A stretch of 64,000 nt of DNA from Hyphomicrobium_A sp963817485 (GCA_963817485.1 CAWFOR010000013.1:1-64000); one strand, 5' to 3'; counted from the stretch's first letter, positions 1 through 8,630 are shown. Numbers and translations: made by a program. The notes: generated by a model not told the origin, from the letters alone.

Positions 1-26
1 GAGGATCACGAAAAGATGCATGCTGG

Positions 27-917
27 TTACTTCCCGAGCGTGAGGAGGTTGTGGGGGATGTCTTGCGAGACGTCTTGCAACTTGCCGCCGGCGGTGAGGA
101 CCTCGCGCTTTCCTTCCTCCGCTTCGGCGGGCGAGAGGACGCCCGCAGCCACGACCGTTTTCAGCACGAAATCGCGCGAGCGGCGGGCGGCATTGAGGTG
201 GCGGTCGAGGCGGCGCGCCTCCGGTGCCTGCGGCAGGGCGACGAGCAAAGCCGCCTCACCCACCGAAAGCTGCTCCGGCGTCTTTCCGAAATACGTAAGC
301 GCCGCCGCCCGCACGCCTTTGATCTTGCCTCCGAAGGGCGCAAGATTGAGATAGAGCGTGAGGATCTCTCGCTTGGTGAAGCGTGACTCGAGTGCGATGG
401 CGTGAATGATCTGGCGAACCTTCACCGCGGTCGAGCGCTTGTACTTGTTGTCGAGAATGCGCGCGACCTGCATGGTCAAGGTCGAGCCGCCGGAAATGAT
501 GCGGCCGTAGCGGACGAATTCGAAGCCGGCGCGGGTCAAGGCGTAGGGATCGACGCCGAAGTGCGAGTAGAAGCGACGGTCCTCGAACGCCAGCAGCATG
601 GCGAGGTAGCGTGGGTCGACGTCCTCGGGCGTCACGGGCACGGATGTCGGCTGCCCCGCGACCGCGGCGCCCTGCGCGTCGATCGGCTTGCTAACTGCCG
701 CGAGCAGCGCGGCCGTCTCTGTGGAGGGCGGATCCATGCGCGCCATCGAAACGCGCACTCCCGCGTACGTACCGAGCGCCAAGGCGGCAAGGAAGATCAC
801 CGCGAACAGTGCATAGCGGGCCGTCCGGTTCGGGCCGCTCCGCTTTGGGGAAGCTAACTCGGAGGCGTGCTCCCCTGTCGACAACTGCGCTCCTGACGCC
901 ATGTCTGCGATCGTCAT
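27..917 (-). CDS. pbpC: GT51 transglycosylase, N-terminal part of a PBP1C-like penicillin-binding protein (possibly truncated)
   Basis: The protein polymerises lipid II glycan strands in the periplasm. After an N-terminal membrane anchor (about residues 36-56 from the chosen start), all hallmark GT51 motifs are present: EDRRFYSHFGVD with the catalytic Glu, GGSTLTMQ, and KREILTLYLN with the second acidic residue, then ALLVALPQAPE. I chose the ATG at 917 (MTIADM) because the 37 codons upstream look non-coding; 902 is an alternative. The frame closes with TAA at 27-29 after about 296 residues, just behind the transglycosylase domain. A full PBP1C would continue into a transpeptidase domain of several hundred residues. 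Either the frame is shifted at the window edge, as in many genes here, or this is a shortened transglycosylase; the window cannot decide. Confidence 0.75.
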   Translation of the reverse strand: MTIADMASGAQLSTGEHASELASPKRSGPNRTARYALFAVIFLAALALGTYAGVRVSMARMDPPSTETAALLAAVSKPIDAQGAAVAGQPTSVPVTPEDVDPRYLAMLLAFEDRRFYSHFGVDPYALTRAGFEFVRYGRIISGGSTLTMQVARILDNKYKRSTAVKVRQIIHAIALESRFTKREILTLYLNLAPFGGKIKGVRAAALTYFGKTPEQLSVGEAALLVALPQAPEARRLDRHLNAARRSRDFVLKTVVAAGVLSPAEAEEGKREVLTAGGKLQDVSQDIPHNLLTLGK

Positions 918-1555
918 CGGTCCGGCCAACGCCGCAGCCCCGCGCTCGGGGCCTCGATCCTGCCACCTCATGTTTGGACTTCCGACCCCTCGCTGCAGCT
1001 CGCCTGGCGCCGATGCGCACCCCAACAATCAGCCGGCGAACGTTTTTTTTCAACGAGGAGTTGAGAACAATGCTGACAGGTCCCAAATTCACGCCATTTG
1101 AGTATTCGCTTAACGGACTATTCGACTTGGTCGCTCGACGGCGCGACAGCCATTTCTGAAAGCGTGCTTGCCGACGAGCGCCGCGATGCGCGGCTATTTC
1201 AAACTGGCCTTGCGCGGCTTCGCCAGACGGATCGCTCCACCGCACTCATCGAGTGAGTGACGTGCACGAAAAAGAGGCCGCGTGAAGCGGTCGCCGCCGC
1301 TCGCAATTCTCGCAATTGATGAAATCGAATCTCCGCCCAAAACGGTGCGTCCTAAATCCGACGCGACAGCTCATGTCGGCGTGTCGGCATCTCGTCGACG
1401 CACGAGAACCGATCCTTCCGAGCAGGTTCATGGGCTCCTGCATGGGCTCCGGGCTGGCCGCCGGAACCAACGCTATACAATCAATTGGAGCTTTTCAGAT
1501 GTAGCCCTAACTTGCCGCTACAGAATATTGATTTCGTTATATAAACGCGGAGCCA
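918..1555. other. Intergenic region without recognisable gene
   Basis: About 640 bases between the transglycosylase gene and tRNA-Ser. Base composition is less GC-rich than its surroundings, with an eight-T run near 1045 and AT-rich stretches around 1100 and 1525-1545. The open frames across it lack the codon bias of the neighbouring genes and resemble nothing I know. It presumably carries the promoter of the leftward transglycosylase gene. Confidence 0.5.
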
Positions 1556-1649
1556 TGGCGGAGACGGAGGGATTCGAACCCTCGATACGCCTTTACAAGC
1601 GTATAACGGTTTAGCAAACCGCCGCCTTCAGCCACTCGGCCACGTCTCC
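1556..1649 (-). tRNA. tRNA-Ser (anticodon GCU)
   Basis: Read on the minus strand, the acceptor stem GGAGACG pairs with CGTCTCC. The D arm (GTGGCCGAGTGG), the anticodon arm CGGTTTGCTAAACCG with anticodon GCT, a long variable arm around ATACGCTTGTAAAGGCGTAT, and the T arm GGGTTCGAATCCC are all visible. A long variable arm with a G discriminator base is the serine type, and GCU reads AGC/AGU codons. The CCA end is encoded (1556-1558). Confidence 0.95.
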
Positions 1650-1866
1650 TCCGGCGGGAGCCCCCTAATAGAGGCGGGAATCGGCGATGGCAAGCCGCAC
1701 CCCGCGCGGCATGGACCGCAAGCTGGGGCCGCAACCTAGGGCCGCAACTTGGCCGCAGCGGGGAGCCATGACGCCCTCCCCCTGATGGCACCCTTGACGG
1801 GGGCGCCAGCGGACCGCATCGTCCGGGACTCGGGACCAAGAAGCAACAATCGCTGATGGCTGCGGA

Positions 1867-2472
1867 ATGCGCGCACCGACAATCAGCACGCTAGTCACCG
1901 CTCTGCTCCTCGCCGCGCTGCCCTCTGGGGCGTTCGCGCAGGACTACTGCGTGACCTGCACGGGGCCCGACGCCAAGTACCACTGCGTTATCGGCGGAGA
2001 CGCGAGCGTGGCGGCGCGGTCCTCGCGCGGCCAGATGTTGTGTATCACGCAGCTTGCCCAGAGCGGCGGTCATGCAAGCTGCAGCGTCAGCCGCACGACC
2101 ACGGAGCCGTGCGAAGGGAAGCTGAGGACGGTGATGTTTCCGCCCGGCGAGGCGAACACGCCGCCCCTGGCCGACACGACTCCGCAGGTGGCGGTGCCAC
2201 CCGAGACCGCTCCGCCGCCGCTTCCGACAGCTCCCGGCGCGCCGCCTGCCCTGACCGAAGGCGCCCCGGGCGCCTCACCTCCGCCGGGTGCTCCGCAACA
2301 GGCTCCGGGTTCGGTCGGCGGAATTGTCTCCAAGACCGCCAACGACACCGGCGAAGGCCTCAAGAAGGCGGGCGAGGCCGTGACCAATACCGTGGACAAG
2401 ACCGGCAAGGCGATCGGACACGCCGCGTCGAAGACGTGGAAGTGCCTCAGCTCGTTCTTCGGGGACTGCTAG
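1867..2472 (+). CDS. Small exported protein with Cys-rich N-terminus and Pro-rich middle
   Basis: 201 residues. A signal peptide ends near residue 24 (GAFAQ). The mature N-terminus carries the cysteine cluster DYCVTCTGPDAKYHC and further cysteines near residues 59, 72 and 81, suggesting disulfides in the periplasm. The middle (about 100-150) is rich in Pro and Ala. The C-terminal part (about 155-195) is a polar segment with repeated K-A-G-E/T-K patterns, probably helical, ending in a two-Cys tail. I do not recognise a named family. It is a single gene between tRNA-Ser and the convergent SEL1-like gene. Confidence 0.75.
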   Translation: MRAPTISTLVTALLLAALPSGAFAQDYCVTCTGPDAKYHCVIGGDASVAARSSRGQMLCITQLAQSGGHASCSVSRTTTEPCEGKLRTVMFPPGEANTPPLADTTPQVAVPPETAPPPLPTAPGAPPALTEGAPGASPPPGAPQQAPGSVGGIVSKTANDTGEGLKKAGEAVTNTVDKTGKAIGHAASKTWKCLSSFFGDC

Positions 2473-2485
2473 GCGAGCTTCGAGC

Positions 2486-2752
2486 TCAGTGCGTCGCGAT
2501 CCATTCGCGCGCGAGCTTCTGGGCGCGCGAGATATCGTCCCGCGACATCTCCTTGGCGATCTCGAGCCGATGGCGCTTCGCATCCTCGTTGCCGCGCAGG
2601 GCTGCGAGGTTGAACCACTTGTGCGCCTGGACGAGGTCGAGTTCGACGTCGCGGCCCGCGCAGTAGTTGAGGCCCAGTTCGAACAAGGCGTCGGGCGTGC
2701 CGCCGTGAGGGGCAATCGCCTCGCCATGCGAGATCAGATCAAGTCGTGCCAT
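2486..2752 (-). CDS. SEL1-like repeat protein
   Basis: 88 residues. The core (about residues 20-55) fits one SEL1/TPR-like helical repeat: a FELGLNY helix, then AHKWFNLAALRGNEDA, which is the usual SEL1 signature ending. A short charged helix follows. Proteins of this size with one or two SEL1 repeats are common in Hyphomicrobiales and are presumed protein-interaction modules; no substrate is known. It has no signal peptide, so it should be cytoplasmic. It is convergent with the exported Cys-rich protein, 13 bases away. Confidence 0.75.
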   Translation of the reverse strand: MARLDLISHGEAIAPHGGTPDALFELGLNYCAGRDVELDLVQAHKWFNLAALRGNEDAKRHRLEIAKEMSRDDISRAQKLAREWIATH

Positions 2753-3042
2753 TACGCTTCCCGTTGCGCACCTTGGTTGCCGTGGAGGCGCTGGTCAGTG
2801 GTGCCGCTGCCGCCCCATTTTTTCGCCGCTCCCTCGAGCAGCAGGTAACGACAATGTCAGCGAGCCGATGAGAACTGGTAAACCGGCCGGCCGATGTTAG
2901 GGGTGCGATTGCCATCCGGGAATGAAGATCGCGGCCTGCAATCGCATCAAAGTGGCGCAATCGATCCGCTTCAAAGCACCCCGCAACCGCGCCTTCACGG
3001 TCAGGGTTACCGCGGGCTAACCATAGGACGAAAAGCTCCGCG

Positions 3043-4017
3043 TCACGGGATCAGCACGACCGAGCCGGTGGTCTTGCGGGCCTCGAGATCGCGGTGCGCG
3101 GCGGCGGCCTCGCGCAGCGGATAGGTGTGGTTGACCACGATCTTGACCGCGCCCTTCTCCACCATGTCGAACAGATCGGCTGCGTTGGCGAGGAGATCGG
3201 CGCGACGCGCGGTGTAGGTCATGAGCGTCGGCCGCGTCGCATAGAGCGAGCCCTTGGCCGAGAGGACCGCGATATCGAACGGCGGTACCGGGCCCGAGGA
3301 GCTGCCGAAGCTCACCCACATCCCCTTGGGCTTGAGGCAGTCGAGCGAGGACGGGAACGTGTCCTTGCCGACCGAATCGTAAACCACATCGCAGCCCTCG
3401 CCCTGCGTGATCTCCTTCACCCGCGCGACAAAGTCCTCGGTGCGATAGTTGATGACATGCGTGCAGCCATGCTCCTTGGCGAGCCGCGCCTTCTCCTCCG
3501 AGCCGACCGTGCCGATCATGGTCGCGCCGATCGCGCGCGCCCATTGGCAGGCGATGAGGCCGACGCCGCCCGCGGCTGCGTGGAACAGCATCACCGTCTT
3601 GTCCGTGCATGGGTAGGTCTCGCGCAGCAGGTAGCGCACGGTCATGCCCTGCAGCATCATCGCGGCGGCGGTCTTCTCGTCGATGCCGGGCGGCAGCTTG
3701 ACCAGGCGGTCGGCAGCGATCAGCCGCTCCTCCGCATAACTGCCGAGTACCGTCGCGTACGCCACACGGTCGCCCGGCCTCAAGTCGGTGACGCCGGAGC
3801 CGACCGCCTCCACCGTGCCGGCGCCCTCCATGCCGATCACCGCCGGCAGGCTCGGAACCTTGTAGTGGCCGGTGCGGTGATAGGTATCTATGTAGTTGAG
3901 ACCCACCGCACTTTGGCGCAGGCGCACCTCGCCGGGCCCCGGATCGCCGACCGCGATCTCGTCCCACTGCAGCGCCTCCGGTCCCCCGTGGGCATGGATG
4001 CGGATTGCGTGCGCCAT
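3043..4017 (-). CDS. NADPH:quinone reductase / zinc-independent medium-chain dehydrogenase
   Basis: 324 residues, the usual length of QOR-type reductases. The GroES-like N-terminal half contains GLNYIDTYHRTGHY and the PAVIGMEGAGTVEAVG segment. The nucleotide-binding half has AAAGGVG (residues about 148-154) in place of a GxGxxG motif, typical of zinc-free quinone oxidoreductases, and YDSVG near residue 218. These enzymes reduce quinones or enones with NADPH in the cytoplasm. The start at 4017 is supported by an AAAGGA-type ribosome site six to eleven bases upstream; the frame opens 20 codons earlier without one. A single gene. Confidence 0.9.
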   Translation of the reverse strand: MAHAIRIHAHGGPEALQWDEIAVGDPGPGEVRLRQSAVGLNYIDTYHRTGHYKVPSLPAVIGMEGAGTVEAVGSGVTDLRPGDRVAYATVLGSYAEERLIAADRLVKLPPGIDEKTAAAMMLQGMTVRYLLRETYPCTDKTVMLFHAAAGGVGLIACQWARAIGATMIGTVGSEEKARLAKEHGCTHVINYRTEDFVARVKEITQGEGCDVVYDSVGKDTFPSSLDCLKPKGMWVSFGSSSGPVPPFDIAVLSAKGSLYATRPTLMTYTARRADLLANAADLFDMVEKGAVKIVVNHTYPLREAAAAHRDLEARKTTGSVVLIP

Positions 4018-4120
4018 GGTCGTTCCTTTCTTGAACCCGACGCGCCATCGTGGCTCATTTCGCCTTGACGGCGCCACGCTGGCCTTCTAGGGGCTGTTGC
4101 TGCGCGCCGACAAGGGAACA

Positions 4121-4573
4121 ATGATGTTTTTCGACCGCCGCCGACGCCGGATCCTGCCTTCTTTCCTCCTTGTCATCGCACCTCTGGCGCTTCCCGCATG
4201 CGGGGGTCCCGATGCGGACGGGCCGAGCTCGGGGCTGACCTGCGTCGACGATTCACCCGACTGCGTCGATCGCCGCCAAAAGACCCTTCGCTATCTCGTC
4301 GACGACAAGGATCGCGCCTGGATCGCGGCGCACCCACCGCCGGAAGCCTACGCTTCGGGCGTGCGCCTGTTTGCGCTCAAGAACAAGAAGAAGGACTTGA
4401 CTTGTGATGAGCTTGCGCGCGGGCGCGACGAGGCGGACCGGGCGCCCGGCGTCTTGCGCGGGCCGGAGGGTGTCAACCTGACGTCGGCGCAAAGGTCCCG
4501 CGGCATCATGTTGGCGAGCGAGGTTTCCCGCGAGCTCGGCGCCGAGATCAAGCGGCGGTGCAAGAAGGCTTGA
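4121..4573 (+). CDS. Small putative lipoprotein
   Basis: 150 residues. After a basic start (MMFFDRRRRR), a hydrophobic stretch ends in the lipobox-like LPAC, so the mature protein would be lipid-anchored at its Cys near residue 25. The mature part holds paired cysteines near residues 41 and 48, one near 94 and one near the C-terminus. I do not recognise a family. The ATG at 4121 (with ATG again at 4124) follows an AAGGGA ribosome site; it diverges from the quinone reductase gene. Confidence 0.7.
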   Translation: MMFFDRRRRRILPSFLLVIAPLALPACGGPDADGPSSGLTCVDDSPDCVDRRQKTLRYLVDDKDRAWIAAHPPPEAYASGVRLFALKNKKKDLTCDELARGRDEADRAPGVLRGPEGVNLTSAQRSRGIMLASEVSRELGAEIKRRCKKA

Positions 4574-4721
4574 ACCCGGGGCCCCGAATCCAAAGCTTGG
4601 CGCAGCGCAGAAATCCACCCTCGAACAATGCCCTTCCATTGCCCGGCCGGCCGGGCCACATAATGCCTCGGCACACGACCGGCACGACATCCGCAAAGCT
4701 CTGGAAAGACCAGCCGAACCC

Positions 4722-5240
4722 ATGCACGATTTCGTCAACACGGTAGTCGCCTTCGTCCAGGCGCATCAAGCCTGGGCGGCGCCCGTCGCCTTTGCGCTGG
4801 CCTTCGGCGAGAGCCTCGCCTTCGTGTCGCTCGTGGTGCCGGCGACGGTGATCCTCGTCACCATCGGCGGCCTGCTCGGCGCCAGCGATATCGACGTCTG
4901 GCCGATCGTGCTCGCTGCCGGCGTCGGCGGGGCGCTCGGCTACTCGGTGTCCTATTGGATCGGACTCTACTTCAAGGATTCGATCAACAGCTACTGGCCA
5001 TTCCGCGCCTACCCGCAGATGATGCGACGCGGCGAGGACTTCTTCGAGAAGTACGGTGTGTTCGGCGTGTTCCTGGGGCATTTCTTCGGGCCCATCCGCG
5101 CCGTCATTCCCGTGATCGCGGGCATGTACTCCATGCGGCAGATCCCGTTTCAGATCGCCAACATCTCGTCCGCTTTTCTTTGGGCAGGCGGCGTCATCGT
5201 ACCGAGCTTCTTCGGTCTCAAATGGCTGACGGGCCACTGA
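4722..5240 (+). CDS. DedA family (SNARE-associated/VTT) membrane protein
   Basis: 172 residues. It shows the family pattern: an N-terminal helix, then FGESLAFVSLVVPATVIL (family E-x-x-x-x-x-P region), a central GxxxGY helix (ALGYSVSYWIG), then the FxKYG motif (FFEKYGVFGVFLGHFFGPIRAVIPVIAG) with the conserved arginine, and a final membrane helix. DedA proteins sit in the inner membrane and several flip or carry lipids such as undecaprenyl phosphate or phospholipids; this substrate is unknown. Its tail-to-tail neighbour is the betaine-lipid pair btaAB, so a lipid-related role is plausible but only inferred. The last 23 bases overlap the btaB coding end on the other strand. Confidence 0.88.
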   Translation: MHDFVNTVVAFVQAHQAWAAPVAFALAFGESLAFVSLVVPATVILVTIGGLLGASDIDVWPIVLAAGVGGALGYSVSYWIGLYFKDSINSYWPFRAYPQMMRRGEDFFEKYGVFGVFLGHFFGPIRAVIPVIAGMYSMRQIPFQIANISSAFLWAGGVIVPSFFGLKWLTGH

Positions 5241-5958
5241 CACCGATCCCGGCCGGTCCACGCGGCTTCTCGAGCACAGCGTAGGTGGCGTAGCCGCCGT
5301 AGAGATGCTCGCAGCGGAGCTGCATCCCCGAACGCGTAGCGAGCGTTGCAAGCTCGGCTTGAAGCGCGGCGCGCGGCTCGACCGAGAACTTGGCGAGCCA
5401 GGCGCGCAAGCCGTTCCTGAACCAGCCCGGCAGCTTCTCCTGCTCGCCGAAGTCGACGACATAGAGGCACCCGCCGGGGGCGACGGCATCGACCGCGCGC
5501 TGCAGCGCCGTGCGCCACGGCGGGATCATCGACAGCGCGTAGGAGATCACCACCCGGTCAAACGCCGCCACGCCGAACAGCCGTTCGCCGGAGAACTCGG
5601 CAGCATCGCCCGCCGTCACGCTGATGCGCTCGGAGAGGCCGTTGCGCGCGATTGAGGCGACAGCGGTGTCGAGCATCGCATTCGAAATGTCGAACCCATA
5701 GAAGCGGGCATCCGGATAGCGCCGCGCGGCGAGGATGAGGTTGCGCCCCGTGCCGCACGCGATCTCGAGCACGTTGCCGCCGGCGGGCGGCTGCAGCTCG
5801 GCCAGCAGGCGGTCGCGGCCGAGCAGATAGTATTTGCGCGTCGCGTCGTAGACGTAGCGCTGGTAGCGGTAGATGGCGTCCATGTGCTCAGCCGCGGACG
5901 TGTCGGCCTGAGCGCCGGCATGCGCTCCCGGATGAGCTAGCGCGCGCTCCTTCTTCAT
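5218..5958 (-). CDS. btaB: BtaB-like S-adenosylmethionine-dependent N-methyltransferase (betaine lipid synthesis)
   Basis: 246 residues. Class I methyltransferase fold: motif I is VLEIACGTGRN near residue 45-55, followed by GFDISNAML and a later VVISYALSMIPPW segment. It sits directly behind btaA with an ATGA overlap (btaB start at 5958, btaA stop at 5955-5957). BtaB trimethylates diacylglycerylhomoserine to the phosphorus-free membrane lipid DGTS using three S-adenosylmethionine. The assignment rests on fold plus this arrangement. It is co-transcribed with btaA, probably from the PHO-box-like site at 7310-7327. Confidence 0.87.
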   Translation of the reverse strand: MKKERALAHPGAHAGAQADTSAAEHMDAIYRYQRYVYDATRKYYLLGRDRLLAELQPPAGGNVLEIACGTGRNLILAARRYPDARFYGFDISNAMLDTAVASIARNGLSERISVTAGDAAEFSGERLFGVAAFDRVVISYALSMIPPWRTALQRAVDAVAPGGCLYVVDFGEQEKLPGWFRNGLRAWLAKFSVEPRAALQAELATLATRSGMQLRCEHLYGGYATYAVLEKPRGPAGIGVSGPSAI

Positions 5959-7218
5959 CCCTGGAACACGTAGCGGTGGAAGCCGCCGTAGATCGACGAG
6001 CGGTCCTTCGCCGTCCACTGCCGGCAGGCCTCGCGGTCGTAGGCGAAGCGGGCGAGCAGCGCGTCCGGCACGCGTCCGGGTAGGATCGTCTCCTCGCCCG
6101 CCGTGCGGAAGATGACGCGGGCGCCGGGCCGTGGCCGTGCGCACGATCTCCGCCCACAGGGCGTTGAGCTGCGCGTCCGTCATCCAGTCCTGGGCGTCGA
6201 GCAGCACGTAAGCATCGAGCGAGGCGGCCGGCTGGCGGCTCAGGTGCTCGGTCAGCGAGGCGTGCACGACGGCGACGTCGCCGGCGCGCGAGCGCAGAGC
6301 GGGGAAGCTCTCCCGTTGCAGGTAGGGCGGCAGCGGGGCCGAGCCGCCGCTCGCATAGCGCCGCCCGAACGCCTGCCAGGCGAAGTAGTTGTCGGCGAGA
6401 TCGAAGCCGCAAGCGAGCCGCTCGAGCCGCGCCTCGAGCACGTCCGCCATGCTCGCCTCGCTGCCTTTGAGCGCGGTGAACTGCGACGGCGGGATGCCGA
6501 GACCGAACAGGGCCGAGGGCCGGTCGAGCAGCCAGCGGACGTGCCGCTTCTTGAACAGCGGCGCCAGCTCACGCTCGAAGATGCGGCGCTGCTCGGCGAG
6601 GGTCTTGGCGGCGAGCATGCGGCGCGGGTTGGCGCCGTGCAGGCGGGCAAGCAGGTGGCCCGCACCGATGAAGCCGCCGAGCAGCCCGTGCCGGTAGAGG
6701 TTGGAGCCGAAGTAGCCGATGCGGCGGCGCCCGAGGCGGTCGCGCGACTCCCAGTAGTCGCTCGTCGTCTCATCGACGTGCGGGCGCAGGTGCGTGAAGT
6801 AGGCGTCTATGTTGGCGCGCGCGTCGGCCTCGCCGAAGAAGCGGCGGAAGGCGGCGTAGTCGGGCAGGTGCGCGAGCGCGGCAAGCTTCAGCTTGTTGAG
6901 CGCGACGTGCGCCGGGTTGAGGTCGACGGCGGTGATGGTAACGGGCGCGGCCGAAAGATAGCTGAGCACGTTGCACCCGCCCGACGCGATGGCGACGAGC
7001 CGCTCGCCCGCCTGGAGCCTGAGCGCGTCGAGATCGACGACCGGGTCCTCCCAGATCTGCGGATAGACGAGGCCGCTGAAGGCGAGCGTGAACAGCCGCT
7101 CCTGGATGCCCTGGCGGGTGGTGGCCTTGTGACGATGGACGGCCTGGCGCAAGCGTCGATTGCGCGCGCGCCGGAAGGAGGTTTCCTCTGCGGCTGCGGC
7201 ATGCTGAGTTGCGGCCAT
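5955..7218 (-). CDS. btaA: BtaA, S-adenosylmethionine:diacylglycerol 3-amino-3-carboxypropyltransferase (frame interrupted)
   Basis: About 420 residues (DUF3419 family). BtaA moves the 3-amino-3-carboxypropyl group of S-adenosylmethionine to diacylglycerol, the first step to DGTS betaine lipid. Family segments are clear: FSGLVYPQIWEDP near residue 50, then IASGGCNVLSYL (binding loop) and VDLNPAH. The reading frame is lost near 6130, after ...AEIVRTATA, and the family C-terminus (RVIFRTAGEETI ... YGGFHRYVFQG, stop at 5955) continues in another frame. A one-base indel is the simplest cause. Without correction the frame runs on into btaB and gives an artificial 666-residue fusion. Confidence 0.88.
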
Positions 7219-7309
7219 CGCTCCCCACTTTTTCCGGTATTGTCCGTTCGTTGCGCCAGCGGCCGTTGATCCGGTGTCACGGCCCGACGGGCTCGCGTAG
7301 GCGACTCCT

Positions 7310-7327
7310 GTTACGGATTTATGTCAG
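7310..7327 (-). promoter_or_regulatory. PHO-box-like site upstream of btaAB
   Basis: On the minus strand the site reads CTGACATAAATCCGTAAC. It agrees at 15 of 18 positions with the PhoB consensus CTGTCATA(A/T)A(A/T)CTGTCA(C/T). It lies 92 bases upstream of the btaA start codon. In Sinorhizobium meliloti btaAB is induced through PhoB under phosphate limitation, so position and gene fit. That this copy binds PhoB is inferred. Confidence 0.6.
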
Positions 7328-7431
7328 CCGGCCCGCGACAGCTTGCCTTGCCGGCCTCAATCGCCTAGAGGATGCGCGAGCGCGCTCCCTAAAGCGCATC
7401 CTGGATCTCCACACACATTACGGTAAACGCC

Positions 7432-7596
7432 ATGAGCCAACGCAGCCTGCGCAACGTCGAGACGCGAAAGAAAAAGGCCCGCCGCGCCATTCCGCGCTCC
7501 AAGGTGACCCGCGTGCAGGGCAACACGGCGGGCGTGCGCCGCCGGCTCAAGAAGGCCGCCAACAAGGCGCGCGGCGCCAAAGCCGCCAAGGCCTGA
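7432..7596 (+). CDS. Very small, highly basic protein (54 residues)
   Basis: An ATG at 7432 opens a 54-codon frame ending TGA at 7594. Nearly every third codon position is G or C, as in neighbouring genes, which supports coding. About 40 percent of the residues are Lys or Arg (RKKKARRAIPRSK near residue 12, RRRLKKAANKARG near 36) and there are no aromatic residues. Such composition suggests nucleic-acid or ribosome binding, but it is not S21 or another ribosomal protein I recognise. No strong ribosome site is seen. It is followed by the methyltransferase gene at 7672. Confidence 0.6.
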   Translation: MSQRSLRNVETRKKKARRAIPRSKVTRVQGNTAGVRRRLKKAANKARGAKAAKA

Positions 7597-7671
7597 GCCT
7601 TCGGGCAGCCTCGACGCGCCTCTAAGCCGCGCGTCAGGGGTTTGTAGCTTGGTGGGCGGCGGAGGCAGGTC

Positions 7672-8472
7672 ATGACCCGCATCGCGCCTTTCAATCCGCG
7701 GCGTTTCACCTCCGCGATTCCGCACTACGTCGCCGGACGGCCCCCCTATTCCATGCGGCTCGTCGAGCGGCTGGCGCGGGAGACGGGGCTTGGCGAAGCC
7801 GCGCGGACGCTCGATCTCGGCTGCGGGCCGGGCTCCCTGACGCTGCCGCTTGCGCGCTTCTCCGGCACCACCATCGGCATCGACCCCGACGCTGCCATGA
7901 TCGCCGCGGCGCAGGAGGCGGCCGAGGTCGCGGGCCTATCGGTCGAGTGGAGCGTCGGCTCCTCGCTCGATCTTCCCGACGAGCTTGCCCCCCTCGACCT
8001 CGTCACCATCGGCCGCGCCTTCCACTGGATGGACCGGGAGACGACACTTCTCCGCCTCGATCAGCTCGTGCGGCCGGGCGGAGCGGTGGCGCTCGTCAAT
8101 ACGGAGCTGCACCCGCTCGGGCGTCACACGTGGCACGCGGCGTTCGAGGAGTTGCGCAAATCGCACGGGCGCTTCGACGACTTCTACCGCTGGCGCAAGA
8201 GCGACGGCTGGGAGGAGCACTTGAGCGTGCTCGTGCGCAGCGTCTTTTGCGATGTTGTGCGCATCTCCGTCTACGAGCCGCGCGAGGCCTCGCTCGATGA
8301 AATCGTCGCGCGAGCCTTCTCGTTCTCGGCCAACTCGCCGGCTTCGCTCGGAGAGGAGGGCCGCGCGGCTTACGAGGTCGCGGTCCGCCAGACTATGGCG
8401 GCGCTCGAGCCCAGCGGCCGCTTCCCCGAGATCGTCGAGAGCACGGCGATGATCGCGCGGCGCGCGCGCTGA
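7672..8472 (+). CDS. Class I SAM-dependent methyltransferase (Methyltransf_11 type)
   Basis: 266 residues. The binding motif is LDLGCGPGSLTLPLARF near residue 45-60, followed by IGIDPDAAMI, then the acidic GRAFHWMDRE segment (about 118-127), all typical of small-molecule methyltransferases in the SmtA/UbiE-like superfamily. HYVAGRPPY near residue 22 is a common N-terminal signature of this subgroup, whose substrate is generally unknown. A good AGGAGG-like element lies near the start (GGAGGCAGGTC before ATG). Confidence 0.87.
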   Translation: MTRIAPFNPRRFTSAIPHYVAGRPPYSMRLVERLARETGLGEAARTLDLGCGPGSLTLPLARFSGTTIGIDPDAAMIAAAQEAAEVAGLSVEWSVGSSLDLPDELAPLDLVTIGRAFHWMDRETTLLRLDQLVRPGGAVALVNTELHPLGRHTWHAAFEELRKSHGRFDDFYRWRKSDGWEEHLSVLVRSVFCDVVRISVYEPREASLDEIVARAFSFSANSPASLGEEGRAAYEVAVRQTMAALEPSGRFPEIVESTAMIARRAR

Positions 8473-8568
8473 TCGGCGCTGGCGATAAACACGCGGCTGC
8501 CCAATGCCAAGACTCGGGCGCTCATCGCCGCCATGCCCCCAGAGATCGATCGAGTGCCCGACAGCGAC

Positions 8569-8600
8569 AAAGAAAATGCCGCCGGGTGACCCGGCGGCAT
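8569..8600 (-). terminator. Rho-independent terminator of the cold-shock gene
   Basis: On the minus strand ATGCCGCCGGG-TCA-CCCGGCGGCAT forms an 11-bp perfect stem with a three-base loop, directly followed by TTTTCTTT. It lies 30 bases behind the stop codon of the cold-shock gene. Confidence 0.9.
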
Positions 8601-8630
8601 CTCGCGTCCAAACTTTGCGCTGACAGCGCG

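Noticed and set aside
1282..1614. A 110-residue plus-strand frame reaching into tRNA-Ser
   Set aside because: It overlaps the tRNA gene and has mixed codon use.
5218..7218. A single 666-residue fusion of BtaA and BtaB
   Set aside because: The BtaA family C-terminus is present in another frame and ends with its own stop codon overlapping an ATG for BtaB. The fusion arises from a one-base indel near 6130.
7273..7280. A second possible PhoB half-site GTGTCACG near the btaA promoter
   Set aside because: It stands alone and does not have the repeat spacing of a PHO box. Only the site at 7310-7327 is kept.
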